The notes under the pieces: model-generated | What the model was told of the DNA's origin: nothing | Database searches by the model: none | Seen by the model: the letters and a program-made list of their open reading frames with translations, nothing else | Assembly: GCF_030704535.1 (NCBI RefSeq) | Contig: NC_081821.1 | Coordinates: forward strand, 8,819,001-8,883,000 | Length of the DNA stretch: 64,000 nt | Direction of reading: 5' to 3' | Source of the DNA: Vitis vinifera | Lineage: Eukaryota; Streptophyta; Magnoliopsida; Vitales; Vitaceae | Made by a program: the position numbers and the translations under genes | Shown: positions 1 through 13,100 of the stretch, in pieces | Layout: each line of letters opens with the position of its first letter | Numbering within the stretch: the first letter of the stretch is position 1

Positions 1-329
1 TGATTGGACTAGAGTTATTCTACTACTTAGGGACAAGTGAGCTTTCTCCAATGGATCCTAAAAAGAGACAATTCTAGGATAACCCAACCTTCCCTCACAA
101 AAGAAAAAAATGGACGAGTCAAATAAAATAGAGGTCAATTAGAAACCTTATAGTTTAAAGTGGCAACCAAATCAAGAAGTAGGTTTTGACTTATATTGAT
201 TCCTAGTAAGGTACTCTAATCTAATCTAGATTTATCTTCAATTGTAAAACATACCAAAACACCAACAAAATAATCTTAAGTCTTCATAACTCTTTTAAAC
301 AGGCTCTTGAGGTAAATATGGTGTTATCA

Positions 330-1640
330 ACAAACTGTTAGATTCTAATGTTTTCATTGATTGGTTAGTTTATCTTGAAGATTACTTTGAATGGTATGAT
401 ATGCTAGACATCCAAAGTATTCGCTTCACCAAAATGAAACTTGTTGGTTCTATTAAGAGATATTGCAAAGTGTCCAGTTCAACCTAGAGCATTTAGGTAA
501 GGAACCAATCACCCTTTGGGCAGAAATGAAACAATAGTTGAAAGAAAAATATCTTCCTACACATCATATGAGGCGGTTGCTAGATCAATGGATTAACTTT
601 AGGCAATTATCCTCCATTGTGATAGACTACTTGGCTCACTTTGAGGAGCTTAAGTTGAGATGAGATGTGAGAAAGGAATCTTGGGTAATTGTAGCAAAAT
701 TCATTAATGGGTAAAATCGGAAATTAAAAGAAAGGGAAACCCCCATTCTCCCAAAAGTTTAGAAGAAACTTATCACGAGGCTTGAGAGATTGAGAGATGC
801 CTTAGAATTCCTAGTTAGAATGTATAACTTCTCAAACCAAGGAGTCTTATGATTATCAAGGTTTATGTCATGATAGAATGGGAAAAAACTTGAGGCCTAT
901 GAGAGCTATTAAAGTCAGTCAAATAACTTCATGAGGCAATAACAATGAGAGTCAAGGAGTAAGCATCAATTGAGGCAAAGACTCAAGTTCAAGCAATCCT
1001 CAGTCTAGTGGTTTGTTGCCATAGTCATGCTAGGGATCATATAGCATCACGTTGTCCACTTCACAAGGTGAAGATAGCCATCTAGTTTATGAACCCCTAG
1101 ATTAAGTGTTTGATCTCAGCGAGCATGTTGAAGAAGAATGATTGAATGATAACACACCCACACTAGTATCATGTGAAATATTTATCCACTCCAACGGATA
1201 ACAATAAGTGAAAAGATACCTGTATTTCTCACACTTATATTAAATGTGGGATAAAATTTGTAAGCTAATTATTGATAGTGACAACTCTATGAATGTGATT
1301 TTTAAAGCTATTGTTGCTAAGATGAAACTTCAACCCGAACCACATCCTATCCCTATCAAGTAGCTTGGGTAAATAGAACTTCATTCTTTGTGTGTAAAAA
1401 ATATTTATTTCCCATTACCATACAGAATTTGGTGTGATATTCTTCCCATGGATGCTGCTCCTATTCTCTTAGGTCTCCTTGGTTGTATGACCTTGATGTC
1501 ACCCATTATGATAGGGGTTAAAATGTAATGGTAAGTCTATCCTTTTAAAATCTACTAAGCCATTAAAAGGGATAGCAAGCTGCAATTTAAGGGTATTGAC
1601 CAAATCAATCTATTCAACATATCAAATACTTAACTTCTAC
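330..1640 (+). mobile_element. Decayed Ty3/gypsy gag-protease relic
   Basis: No open frame survives, but switching between plus-strand frames gives recognisable gypsy pieces in the right order. Around 520-700 is a Gag stretch (WAEMKQ, LKEKYLPTH, LLDQWINFRQ, DYLAHFEELKLR). Around 1010-1070 is a degraded zinc knuckle (HARDHIASRCP). Around 1255-1500 is a retropepsin-like block (LIIDSDNSMNV, then QPEPHPIPIK, CDILPMDAAPILLG). The protease active-site Gly after Asp-Ser has become Asp. No reverse transcriptase or integrase follows, so the element has lost most of pol. It is an old, inactive insertion. Confidence 0.75.
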
Positions 1641-1669
1641 TCTAACTCTTAAGAAGCATAACCTTCATA

Positions 1670-2150
1670 TTATAACATGGAAGTAAAAATTCAGGAATCC
1701 CTATTTATGCTCAAAGTAGGATTCCTATTTTCCTTAAAATTAATTTTTTTATAATTAGCTTTTTAATTTAATTCCAATTCTTATCACTATTATTTCAATG
1801 AACAATTAAAATTAGAATAGTATTTCCTTAGGATTAGTATCTTGAATTGTTTATAAATAAGGTCAGTTATAACAATAAGTTTATTATTCTTCTTTTTGGG
1901 AAATATTTTTTAAAAAATAAAAATAAAAATTGCGTCTTTTCACTCTCTTCTTGTTCTCTCACAATTTCTCATCTAATTTCTCCTTCTCTTCTCATCTAAT
2001 TCCTTTCTTGTCCCTATTTCCCTTCTACATTTATAGTTTCCGTTGTCCTAGATTACATCCGCGACCCTTTCTCTCAAGGATCTCAATCATTGGTCACTCT
2101 TGTAGGTTCTAGCCGACATCAAATTCTTTACAAGCATATCCTATTGCAAA
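1670..2150 (+). repeat. Possible LTR remnant after the gypsy relic
   Basis: AT-rich sequence directly after the protease relic contains a TATA-like stretch (TTTATAAATAAGG near 1850) followed by a pyrimidine-rich segment (about 1925-2110). This resembles the promoter and leader part of a plant gypsy LTR. No second copy or target duplication was found, so the call rests on position and composition only. Confidence 0.3.
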
Positions 2151-2573
2151 CATTTATTTTTAATTATCTATATAAAATAAATTAATGACTCCACGATAAT
2201 TATACGGGTCAATTACAAACGGATCCCACTATGATCCAATGAGAATGAGAGACTTGTAAAATTGCTAATATTTTAAGATTTTTTCTTTTAACAATTCAAA
2301 TCAGGGTAAGGTATATCACAAGGTTACCTTAGAATTTCCATAAATATAAAGAAACCTATTTCACATCAGAAAATACACCAATTTTAAAAGAAATTATTTT
2401 TTTCTTAATCACCTAAATTTACAGAAACTCGGAGAAGGCAAGGGGAATCAAACAAACAAAACAATAAGACATAAAACAATCAGAAATGATCAAAATCGAC
2501 AGAATTAATTGGAAAAAAAATGCTAAAACCTAGGGATTCAATTGGAAAATGGAAGAAGGAAGAGAGAGTATAC

Positions 2574-2708
2574 AGCTTGAGCTTTGTGCCAAGCGAAGCC
2601 TCTGTAGACGTTGACGGAAAATGTCGCGGAGAGATAAACAGTGGCGACGCTGAGGCCCCCCACGAGCGCCTTGAAGGCCCAATCTCCAGCTTTGTTCATT
2701 GCACTCAT
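2574..2708 (-). CDS. First coding exon of a small membrane protein
   Basis: Minus-strand reading from the ATG at 2708 gives about 45 residues beginning MSAMNKAGDWAFKALVGG. A short hydrophobic segment follows (residues about 13-30, including LSVATVYLSATFSV), then NVYRGFAWHKAQA. It reads like a small plant protein with one membrane segment near its N-terminus. A second ATG four codons in (2699) may be the true start. The frame runs on to a stop at 2538, but composition changes after the GT at 2573-2572, so I place a probable splice donor there. The downstream exon, expected at lower coordinates, was not identified. I do not recognise a named function. Confidence 0.5.
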
Positions 2709-2719
2709 ATTTCTGCGCT

Positions 2720-3480
2720 TCCCGCAATTCCCCCTTCTCTCTGGTTTTGATTCTATGTGCTCCACAGCCTCCACCCCATCTAAGCCCCTCACGGGAGTTT
2801 AAAAACGGCAAACAATGTGTTCCCACGTGCTCCCTGTTTTGAGCTTGAGCCGTCACACGTGCGATTGGAACTCCCACTGAGCGTATTTTGTAAACCCATT
2901 TAGCAAATAAATATTATTAATTTTATAAAAGCTAAATTTATAACAAAATAGTATTACTAATTTAAGTGATTTGGAGAGATATTGGAAATAATTCCTAGTA
3001 CTTGGGTGTTTATCAAATTTCACTGAATAATTATTTAATCAATGATTTTTTTTTTTTTAATTTTTTTTTTTATCATATTTTACCAAAATATTATTATTTA
3101 ATTTATATTCATATACTAAGAACCCTCCATAAATGTTTTTAAAAATAATTTTAACATATAATATTTTATTTTTACTCAATCTTTATATTTGTATAATTAT
3201 TAACTCTTAAAAAATAAAAAATTAAATTTAAAACAACTAAAAATATTGTTTAAAAACATTATATTTCTATTTTTTTAAAATATTTTTTAATTTCTAATTT
3301 AGGCTTGTCTCATACTTAAAAACACCATGGCTTGCAACACAGCTCAGTTCGGTTAACAAAAGCAAGTACAATTTATTTTCTTTTATTTTCCTTAGCTTTC
3401 TGATAAACCAAACAGATGCAGAGAATGGAAATAGAAGGACTAAAATCCAAATGTGAAAACAGGAGAAATTTAAACAAGGG
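2720..3480. other. AT-rich intergenic stretch, no gene seen
   Basis: The first 160 bases are GC-rich for this window and probably include the 5' region of the small minus-strand gene. From 2890 to 3300 the sequence is very AT-rich, with T runs near 3048-3072. No supported coding sequence. Confidence 0.5.
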
Positions 3481-3499
3481 AATGCCATTCATGGTTTGA

Positions 3500-4183
3500 G
3501 AGAGAATCCCAAAAACCATTCAGAATCTCTGGAAATGACCATAATGCAGATTCAATTCTAATTTCTGACAGGAATATTTACTAAATTGCTCTATCAAGAT
3601 CAAAAGGCTTGGAGTTGTGGAGGAAGAAACTCAGCCATCATTTGGCTGACATTTTCAATCTGAGGAAAGCACTTCTCTCAAAAGCTTACCAATGAATGTA
3701 TCTTAGACATGATAAAATAGTGGTGCCCTGCTGCAGAGTTGGTGAGCCAATGGCATGACAACCATCAACCATTTTGCACCAAGAAACAAAAATCCCTCCA
3801 TCATCTCTACAGATACCATTCATTTAACTCACCCACACATACAAGTTATCATCATACAACAAGGAGTAATCTGGGTTAAAATGTGGCAATAGAATTTACT
3901 TAAATAAAACTGATCAAGATTTGGCCAACACAGCCATAAACAATTCACAATTCATGTCTGAGAGAGAGAGAGACAGAGAGAAGTTAAAGAAATACAGCTC
4001 TGGTAATAACTTACCGAATATCATGCCTAAATATCATCGACTTGGGGATCTACTTTTGTCTCTTGATAAGACAGTCATTCATCGGTTTTCTTGACTAAAT
4101 CACCTTCAGAACTACATTGCAGAGGGAGGGACCATCCCATTGGCATCCTGCATGTTGGACACCGTTGCCACTTGAAGGCAAAT
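3500..4183 (-). other. Probable 3' UTR of the coiled-coil gene
   Basis: This follows the stop codon at 4184-4186 on the minus strand, is less AT-rich than the flanks, and has no coding frame. A GA microsatellite lies at about 3958-3981. A good splice donor (CG then GTAAGTTATT on the minus strand, near 4015) suggests a possible intron within the UTR. The polyadenylation site was not fixed. Confidence 0.4.
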
Positions 4184-7100
4184 CTACTGCCACCATTTTT
4201 TCTCTGACAAAGATATTAGCTGTGCACAAAAAGATGCAGAAAGATGTCAATAAACATATAGCTGACACTTAAAGCACCAAAGGAGTTCATCATGCCACGG
4301 AACCACACAAATATATTACAATGAACAACAAGGCTATCAGAGGGGATATGGTCCAAGGATTTTCTTTTATGCTCAATTACCAGGAGTGTTAAATAGACAC
4401 CAAGAAAAGTGCTTCCAAATGGCATAGCAACACGGTTACAAACAGAATGACATAGGGTGAAAGTAATCTTGGCCCCAAATTTTGGTGGAACTTTAAGAAA
4501 ACATAAAAAATATTTGAAGTCTCACAAGGGAACAAATACTTGATTTTAATAATTTTTAAACTCTTAGATGTCTCTAAATTATGTCCTTGCTTATCAATGA
4601 AAAAAGGGAGAAAGTTAAAACTCTCAGATGTTGTAGTTCTCTTCAAACATAAATGTAAATGCTTCCTATGAGCTTCATTTAGTCCTCAAACTAATTAATA
4701 TGTTTTTGTAACACGTCTTAACTTCCTTATCTGCGTCACTAACGCTTTACCAATGTCCTTCTGCACATTCCATATGTAATTCAGGACTCCTGCTTCCAAC
4801 CCTTTTTTTTTTCTTTTTGATAGGTAAATAACCATTATATTCATCATATGGACAGTGCCTAACAAAAGGGCGTGCTAAAGTATACATGGTGTATACAAGA
4901 TGCCAAAATGCCACACCAAGATGAGGGATACATAAAAAACAACTCCCACCCGCTACCTAGAGGTCAACCAACCAATGAAATCTAATATGAACAAAGAGCA
5001 ATTTTCCAGTACAATCCGACCCACACCAAAAAATTATATATAAATAATTGTTTGATTGCTTGATCCATTTTTTCAGTATTTTAAAATGTCCTCCTATTTC
5101 TCTCTTTCATGCTCCATAATAGGCATAAGGGCACAACTCTCTAAGCTTTCTTCCTCTTTTTCCCAATGAAGTCACAGCTCAAGGGTGCATTCCTTAGTCC
5201 AACCAAAGTGTAAATCAGCTGCCATAAGATGACTGCTTCCAAGCAATGAAGGAGGATAAGTCATCACATTACTTATCCTTCCAAAATTTCACTCTCCGCC
5301 CATTGCCCACCCTGAAACCAATTCTACAATTAAAAACCTCTGATCCACTTCTAATTGTCTTACATATTCCTGCTTGATACCTTTCCCTAACTACTCTTGA
5401 GCATCATCCTCCCTCTTCCTCCCCATATTTCCTTATAATCACCTCCTTCCAAAAGGAGTCCCTCTCAATACCAAATCTCTAACACCATTCACTTTGAAGA
5501 GCTATGTTGAGAATGGACATATTTCTAACACCCAAACCCCCCTTTACTATATGAGACTTTTCTCCATAGCATCTCCCCCTCAAAGGAAATCTCTTCGAAT
5601 TTTTTTCAACCTCACACTCACATTTCTCAAGATGAAAAATAGGGACACGAAGTAAATTGACAAGCTAGAAAGAGTGTTTTTTATTAGAGTTAGTCCTTCC
5701 CCTTTTGATAAGTATTGTCTTTTCCAAAAAGCAAGTCATTTTTGAAATTTTTTCTCTACCACATCCCAAACCAGTGTAGATCTGGAAGGAGCTCCCAATG
5801 GAAGGCCCAGATAACTGGTAGGGAGGGAGCCCACCTTACCTAAAATCCCAACTAGGTTCTCCATATCAAAGACCACCCCCCACCCCTACTGAGATCAACT
5901 CATTTTACTCTATAGTGATTTTTACATCTGAAATTATCTCAAACCACATGAATACCTAGCTCAAATGTTCCATACGCTCCTCACTGGCATCGCAAAGGAT
6001 GAGTATATGATTAGCAAATAACATGTGGAACACCTTCATTCCTTCTTCTCTTCCACCCATAGAAAAGCCTGTTAAGAAGCCCCCTTCCTTAACCCTACTT
6101 AGAATATGGGAGAAAGCCTTCATGGCCATGATGAAAAGGTAGGAGGATATTAGGTCTCCCTTCTCAAGCCTTTGGAAGTCTAGAAAAAAACGACAAGGAG
6201 CCCATTAATCAATATAATAAAGCCACACATAGAAATGCATCAATTAATCCACCTTATTCACTTCAAACAAAAAACTATTTTTTTCTAAGTTGCCAACCAA
6301 AAACCTTAATTATTATTATTTTTATCAGAAAAAATAGATGTATTAATTAAAAGTGAATAAAAACATGAGAAGGATGAGAAATCCTCCCCATGATATACAA
6401 ACCTGATCAAAAGACCCAAAGAAACCTCCACCATACAAGGAAAGCTATACAAAAAGAACAAAAAAGCCTATACAAGTATAACACCTCCTGAAGCTCATTT
6501 AGGAACTTGATCCTGTAGGCCCAACCCTTGGATGTACATATCGAAAGCCAACTAAGCTGAATTACACTCAAAGAATAGGGATTAAAAATGTCAGTACTGT
6601 AAGTCCAAAAAGAAACATAGAAATGAAGCAAGTCCCACATCATCTCTGATGTCTTCCAAGTATCTTGAAAATCCTAGCATTCCTTTCTCGCCATACAATC
6701 CACAACAAAGTGAGACAAATGATCTTCCAAAGAGTCTTGCCTCTAGTAGAGTTTCAAAAAACTTGAAAGAAATAACCATCATATCAAGAATACTGTCTAG
6801 CTAAACCCACACCATCCAAACTTGTGAGAATATCCTATGCCATAATCTCAAAGTAATTGGACAATTTAGGAAGTAATGATCAACCATCTATCTACTCCTC
6901 TTACATAGGATGCACCAATCAAGGCTAAGAGCTTTGCAAGACCTTCTCAACTATAGCATGTCATTGGTATTTACCTTTTTATGTGTCATTAACCAGGTAA
7001 AGGTCATGACCTTAGAAGGGACGCTTGATTTCCACAAAAAAAATCAGCTAGGTGGAAAGGAACTGAATATGAGAAACTGGACAAGGCTAAGAATTTTTTT

Positions 7101-10100
7101 TACTAAAAATACTCCTGAAAAAGAAGGTACCTAAGCTTTTGCATTTGGAACAAAAGGAGACAAATGTACATGGGAAAGTAAAGGCATTACTCTCTCAAGA
7201 TCTTCAATTTCCACATTAGTTAAATTCCGACAAAAGATAAAATCCCCAGACAAAGAGGTATGATTATCCAAAATGGCCGAAATGGATAGGTTTCTAATTG
7301 CAGTGACTCTAAAAAGTCTTGAAAATTGTGAGCACATTGATTGAACCCCCCACCACAAATCTTCCAAAAAACGAATTCTAGTCCCATTACCCACCACAAA
7401 GCGAGTGTGTGTAGAAAAAACTTGAAGAATAAGTGCAATGGCCTTTTAGGGGCAACAATATGACCATCTGACTATATTGTTGGCATCTCATCCATTAGGA
7501 TGTGTCCCATAGATACTCAAGATAACCTAATGCCAAATGGCAGAACTTTCCTTAAGATACCTCCAAAGCCACTTCCCTAATAAAGCTTGATTCCTTAAAG
7601 CAATTTTCTCAAACCCTAAACCACCGAATTCATTAGGCCTACACACTATATCCCAACTGACTTGATATCTTTTAAGACCCATCCATAGAAAATCTTTTTG
7701 CATTTTTTCAATCCTTGAAGTTATTGAAGCTAAAATCTTCAAAAGAGATAAGAAGTAGCTTAGGATATGTGACAAACAAGATTGAATTAGGGTAATTCTA
7801 CCTCCTAAGGACAAAAAGACTTTTTTCTACTCATCTAACCTTCTAGAGACTATCAATCACTAGATCCCAAAAGGAGATTGATTTTGGGTTCCCCTCTAAA
7901 GGAAGACTCAAATACATTAAAAGCCAATTAGAGATTGCACAATCAAGCAACATCCTGGCGATTTGATCTTGACTAATGTTGATTTTGGAAAGAGTGCTCT
8001 TATTTATATTGATCCTTAAACCTTGACAGATGCCCAAACACCAACAAAATTAGCTTAAGAGACAAAAAACCTTAATTGATACCATCACATGCTTTCCTGA
8101 TATCCATCTTATATATAACCCTACTTTCAGTGTTTTTCAACCTTGAGTCAACTGCTTCATTTGCTATTAGAAGCGCATTTGGATTTGTTTGTCCTCGGTA
8201 AAAGCGTGTCAAGAAGTTGAAACCACTTTACCCACCACCTTCTTTAGTCTGTAACCGAAAACCTTTGCAAGAAGCTTGTATAACCCTCCACCAAATTGAT
8301 AGATCTTAAGTCCTTTAAATCTTATTGCATCCCTTTTTGTTGTAACTAGCACTATAAAAGTGGCATTGAGGCTTCTTTCAAAAGAGCTTACCACAAAGAA
8401 CTCTACAAAAAAAAACCATCACCTCACTTTTTCACAAAATCCCAACTAAATTGTAAAAAATCCTTTGAGGTGTCAATTGACCCAAGGGCTTTATCCCCAC
8501 ATTAACTTGAGAGGGCTCAAAAGGCTTCGTTCTCAGAGAACGAAGACTACAAGGACTTTAAATCGTCATTACTTGAAATGTCAAATGACATCCCAGTGAT
8601 GTTCGACTTCCACTCCCTCATTTCAAAGAGTAAACTATAGAAAGCTTTTGTCATTGCCTCCTTTATATTTGTGTCCTCCGATAAAAATTCGTCATTCATC
8701 TTGATTTTAACCAAATGGTTTCTTCTTTTACAAGCATTAGACATTTTATAGAATAACTTCATGCTTTTATCTCCCTTTTTTAACCATAATTCTCTTAATT
8801 CTTGCCTCCATGAGACCTCTTCCATTGCTACCCACTTTCTAAATTTATTCGTTGCCTCCCTCTTAGCCTCAACCTCCTCCTTTGAGATGATGACTTCCCT
8901 TTCCTTTCTTAGCATCCCAAAAACCATTTTGATGCAAAGTTATCACTTTGTTGGTTGTGACATACCTAAAAACATATTTGAACCATACTTTTAGCCTCTA
9001 TTTCAACACTTTTAGCTTAAATGTTAAGATGTGGCCATACAAACCAATCACATTGTAGCCTATCTCACCAATTCCTAACAAGGTATTTGAACCTTTCTAC
9101 TCTTAACCACATGTTTTCAAACCTAAATGGCATTTTGTCCCTTTTTATCCCTCCTCCATCTTGTAAAATAAGAGCATGGTTGGAACTTGGTCTTGGAAGG
9201 ACACTTTGAACTAATCCATTAAAGCAGTTCTCCCAACCTTCAAAAAACAAGGAAACGATTCAGCCTTAATGAGAATTGATTATTTAACCACATCTCCTTA
9301 TGAAAAGACTACTAGAAAGAGAGAGGACCCTTAAATGGAGTTCCTCAATAATCTCCAAAAAAAGTCTCATTGATATTATGCATCTCAAGCAGTTCCTCCT
9401 TCGCCCAGGGAACTTAACCACATTGAAATATCCTTCGATACACTAAAGGTCATTCCAAAGCCCTCTTATATCACATTCTACTCAAAAGTCCTCTCTCTCC
9501 TCATTTAGAATTGATCCATACAGTCCTAAAAACATCCAGATGAAACTATCCTCACAATATTTGAAAAGATAAGAAATTGAATGCTCTTCAAGTTCCATAT
9601 CAATTAGCTTCAACACCCTATTGTCCGAAAAAACCAAAATCCCCCCTACTTAACCCTTGGCATTCATAACACCCCATTCCAAAAATTTGCCCACACCTAA
9701 ACCTCTCAAAATCTTCATTGACATTTGTTGAACCTTTGTTTCATGTAAATATACAAGGTCTAGCATTTGAGATAAAATTAGGGACTTATACGACTTTCTA
9801 CTTTTCTCGCTCATTAATCTCTCCAACATTCTAAGAGAGAATACGAATCTTCACTAACAAACCCTAGCTATCTCCCACCTACTCTTTCCACTCCTCCCTT
9901 TACTTGAATTAAACCTAGAATTGATGGAGCACTCCAGCTTGTGGAGCTCCCTCTCAAATCTAAACCTAAGACAAAATTCTTCTCAAAGCATACAAGGAGT
10001 ATACATTAGCCTACTCTTTCCACTCCTCCCTTTACTTGAATCAAACCTAGAATTGATGGAGCACTCCAGCTTGTGGAGCTCCCTCTCAAATCTAAACCTG

Positions 10101-13100
10101 AGACAAAATTCTTCTCAATCCTCACATTACGAACTTTGCCCTTTTTTTAGAAAAAGGGCGCTTAAGAGGCAACCTGAAGCATACAAGGAATATATTATAA
10201 CTTTGCCCTTTTCTTAAGCTCCATCCTCTTAAAGAGAGTCAGGATTTCTCCCTCAATACCTTCAATTGGCGATTTGACAAACTTACTGAAAGATGCCCCA
10301 TTGAAGCAATCCACAAAGGCATGGTATTCCTCTTCAAGACCATTGGGAGGAATCCCCCTTCACTGCTCCAAATGCCCCTTCCAACCCCCCTACTTCCATA
10401 TCACCGCCACTTCTCATGGATCTCTCCACAAACTCCACTAATGTGTTGTTGTTCAATATGATATGTAGAGGCCCAAACTTCACAGCCATGTGCTCAACTG
10501 AATGTGCTCCAGGTTGTTTCTTCCAGTAATTCAAACTCCCAACCATCCCTTCCTTAAGCTTATTACCAGCCATGGTTCAATCATCCTATGGGCATCACTT
10601 CTATGCATTTATTACAGAAAATTTACTCCTAGAAGTGTATAAAATCATTTTCCAGATATCAAGAAGCTGCAACATTTAGCTCTTATTATCACTTTTCAGT
10701 TTCAATATACATTCTCATTAAGATCGACAAAGACTTCATTTTAAAGGATGGTTTAGTGCTTTCAATTCTAGGAATAATAAAATAGGATAATTTCATCTTC
10801 ATGAGAAGTCTAACTGGCCCCTAACTTAATAATGATTTACACAACAGACTCTGTAAATCATAGAAAACCTTGTCCCCTACTTCAACTAACAATATAATAC
10901 ATAGTAGCCTTTGTGGGCAAGAAGTGCAAAAAGGCTTGGAAGACAGTCTCTTTAAGTATTTTTTAGATAATTTGGAAGGAAAGGAACAGACTTGCCATTG
11001 AAAACGAGGAGCTTTCGGTACAACATCTAAAAAACTCCTTTGTTTGTACTTTTTGGTCTTGGACTAAGTCATATATAGATGAAGGACCTCTTCCTTTAAT
11101 CAATTTTTTTTATTGGTTGGCCTCTAGATGAGGGCAGGTGGTGTTTTTTGTAACCCCTCCTTTTTGTAGATTCTACTACCAGGTGATAGTCATATACTTC
11201 CTATATGCTTGGGGACGCTTTTTGGGTGCCATTCTTCTTATTCAATACTATCTTGATTTTACCTATCAAAAAATAAATAAATAAAGAACTTATCCCCAAA
11301 ACAATCAACTAGAAAGACTTTTCTGAGGTGAATGCTCATCCTTGTTCATCTCCTCAGCAATAAAATCAACTCATAAGCAATTATGGGGCTCGGCCACATC
11401 AACCCAGATTCACTCTATTCCTTTCTATTCAGGATTCACTTTCATAAAGATCAAACCACAGGTTTTATGTTAAGAAAGTACTAAGATGCACCAAAAAGCA
11501 GCAGTGTATCACCTATGAAATGACTAAAGGACACTTACTGACAAGAATACTTAATGCCCTATTAGCCTTTGTACGCATGATAAAAACTTAATTTGCACCA
11601 TCTTCTTCTTCTGCAAATGAAAATATATTAAAACCGCCACTCAAAAAAGGGGAACACACCTAGTACACAGGAATTTGCACCATCTTTTATCACACTTACA
11701 TATTCAAAAATTATGGTTGGTCAACTTGTCAACAGACAAACTGATTGTTTAAGTGTACTTTATATGTATTGGCAATTCTAGTTGAAAATTGTAACTAATT
11801 GCATTGAAGAGAGTAAATTCAGAGCAGATTTTAATATTTTTGCTCTTCATTATTGATTTCAAATTAAACATTCATGCACAGCATTCATGATTTGGAATTG
11901 GAAATTTCAAATTCTCTCAAAATGCTTAATTCTATCAGCTTGACGTTGCAATCTCTAGGGAGAGGTTATGTCCCTTGAAGGAGTTGAAGGAGGCTGAGAT
12001 GTTTGCTTTCGAAAAGTTTGAAGTGGTTTTACTGAAGTGCAGATTATGGGAAAATTTGTGGCTTCTTCAAGAGTGACAAAGTGGTTCAAGAGGTAGAGTA
12101 CAAGAACTTCAAAAGGATCTGAAGTTGAATTGTGAGGCAAGTTACTTGCTAAACTCTGTACTTCATTTATTGTTTTAGTGGGGCAGTCCTAGGCTTATGG
12201 TTTTCTGTCCTATAAGGGTTTTCACATTTAATTTGGTGTCCAAATATTTTGTGCTATTGTTGTTGGAATCATCACATTTAAGTGGACTAATCAATTATGG
12301 TTCTTCACACTAAAAATTTGGAAGCACTACCTACTCAACTCTCCAAGGTAATTCTGTAATATTAGGAACCAGTATTTTCACTGTTATATGGTTGGATAAT
12401 AATGTCACCATTGGAGGATTCACCCAAATATGGGTGGCAAGCCATCTTTTGACTTCTCTACAATTTTTATCTCCTGGGGGTCCAACAAAGGTGACAAAGT
12501 TACAGTTTTTGGCACATGACTAAAAGGTAAATCTCGAAGATAATGGATCTAACTAGGGACTGCAACATGGTGGAAGAAATTTTGTGATTTACATGATCAA
12601 GGCCAGTTCAGTTTGAAGTGGAATTTCAGACCCAACTCAGGTTCAGATTTGAGTTAATTTCCTCATTTAAATATCATTTCTATTTACTATTTATGGCACC
12701 CACGTTATACTATACTGTACATGCAATGTGTGACCCTCACTTAACATTGATGGTATAATGTACAAGTATCCTATATATATATATATTACAAGATTGGGCT
12801 TGAATAAAAGTATGATAGGAGCAACTTATGTGTAAAATATATAAGATATACATATCTCTCACACAAAACCAAGGGAAGAAGTTTACTGACCTGACGAGCA
12901 ACCTGTGCTACTTGCCGACTGTCTCGAGATGATTCAGGTATCAAGCTAGCCTGCTGTGGCTCGGAAGGACCATTTTGTGTCTCATCTGTGCTTCTCTTCA
13001 AAGTGTTCTTTTCAAGAGAGATATTCCCATCAGCATGGCCCAAAGTTTCCTTCTTTCTCTTCCTTCGAAATGTGTACTTGAGCACAGGTTGACTAAGAAC

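Larger units (their letters stand above)
4803..10580 (-). mobile_element. Degenerate L1-type LINE (element A) in intron 3
   Basis: Broken L1 in the host gene's orientation, split by a second LINE at 6312-8064. On the minus strand from high to low coordinates: a possible ORF1-end region (10573-10217); endonuclease remnants around 9880-9065 ([11 protein letters not shown], then PFRFENMWL); the ORF2 linker 8927-8547 ([16 protein letters not shown]); and RT pieces at 8200-8080 ([13 protein letters not shown], then IYKMDIRKA). After the nested insert come RT pieces at 6170-5900 ([13 protein letters not shown]). The catalytic FADD is now FANH. The 3' end is a poly-T tract at 4803-4812. The 5' boundary near 10580 is not resolved and no target duplication was found. 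Confidence 0.7.
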
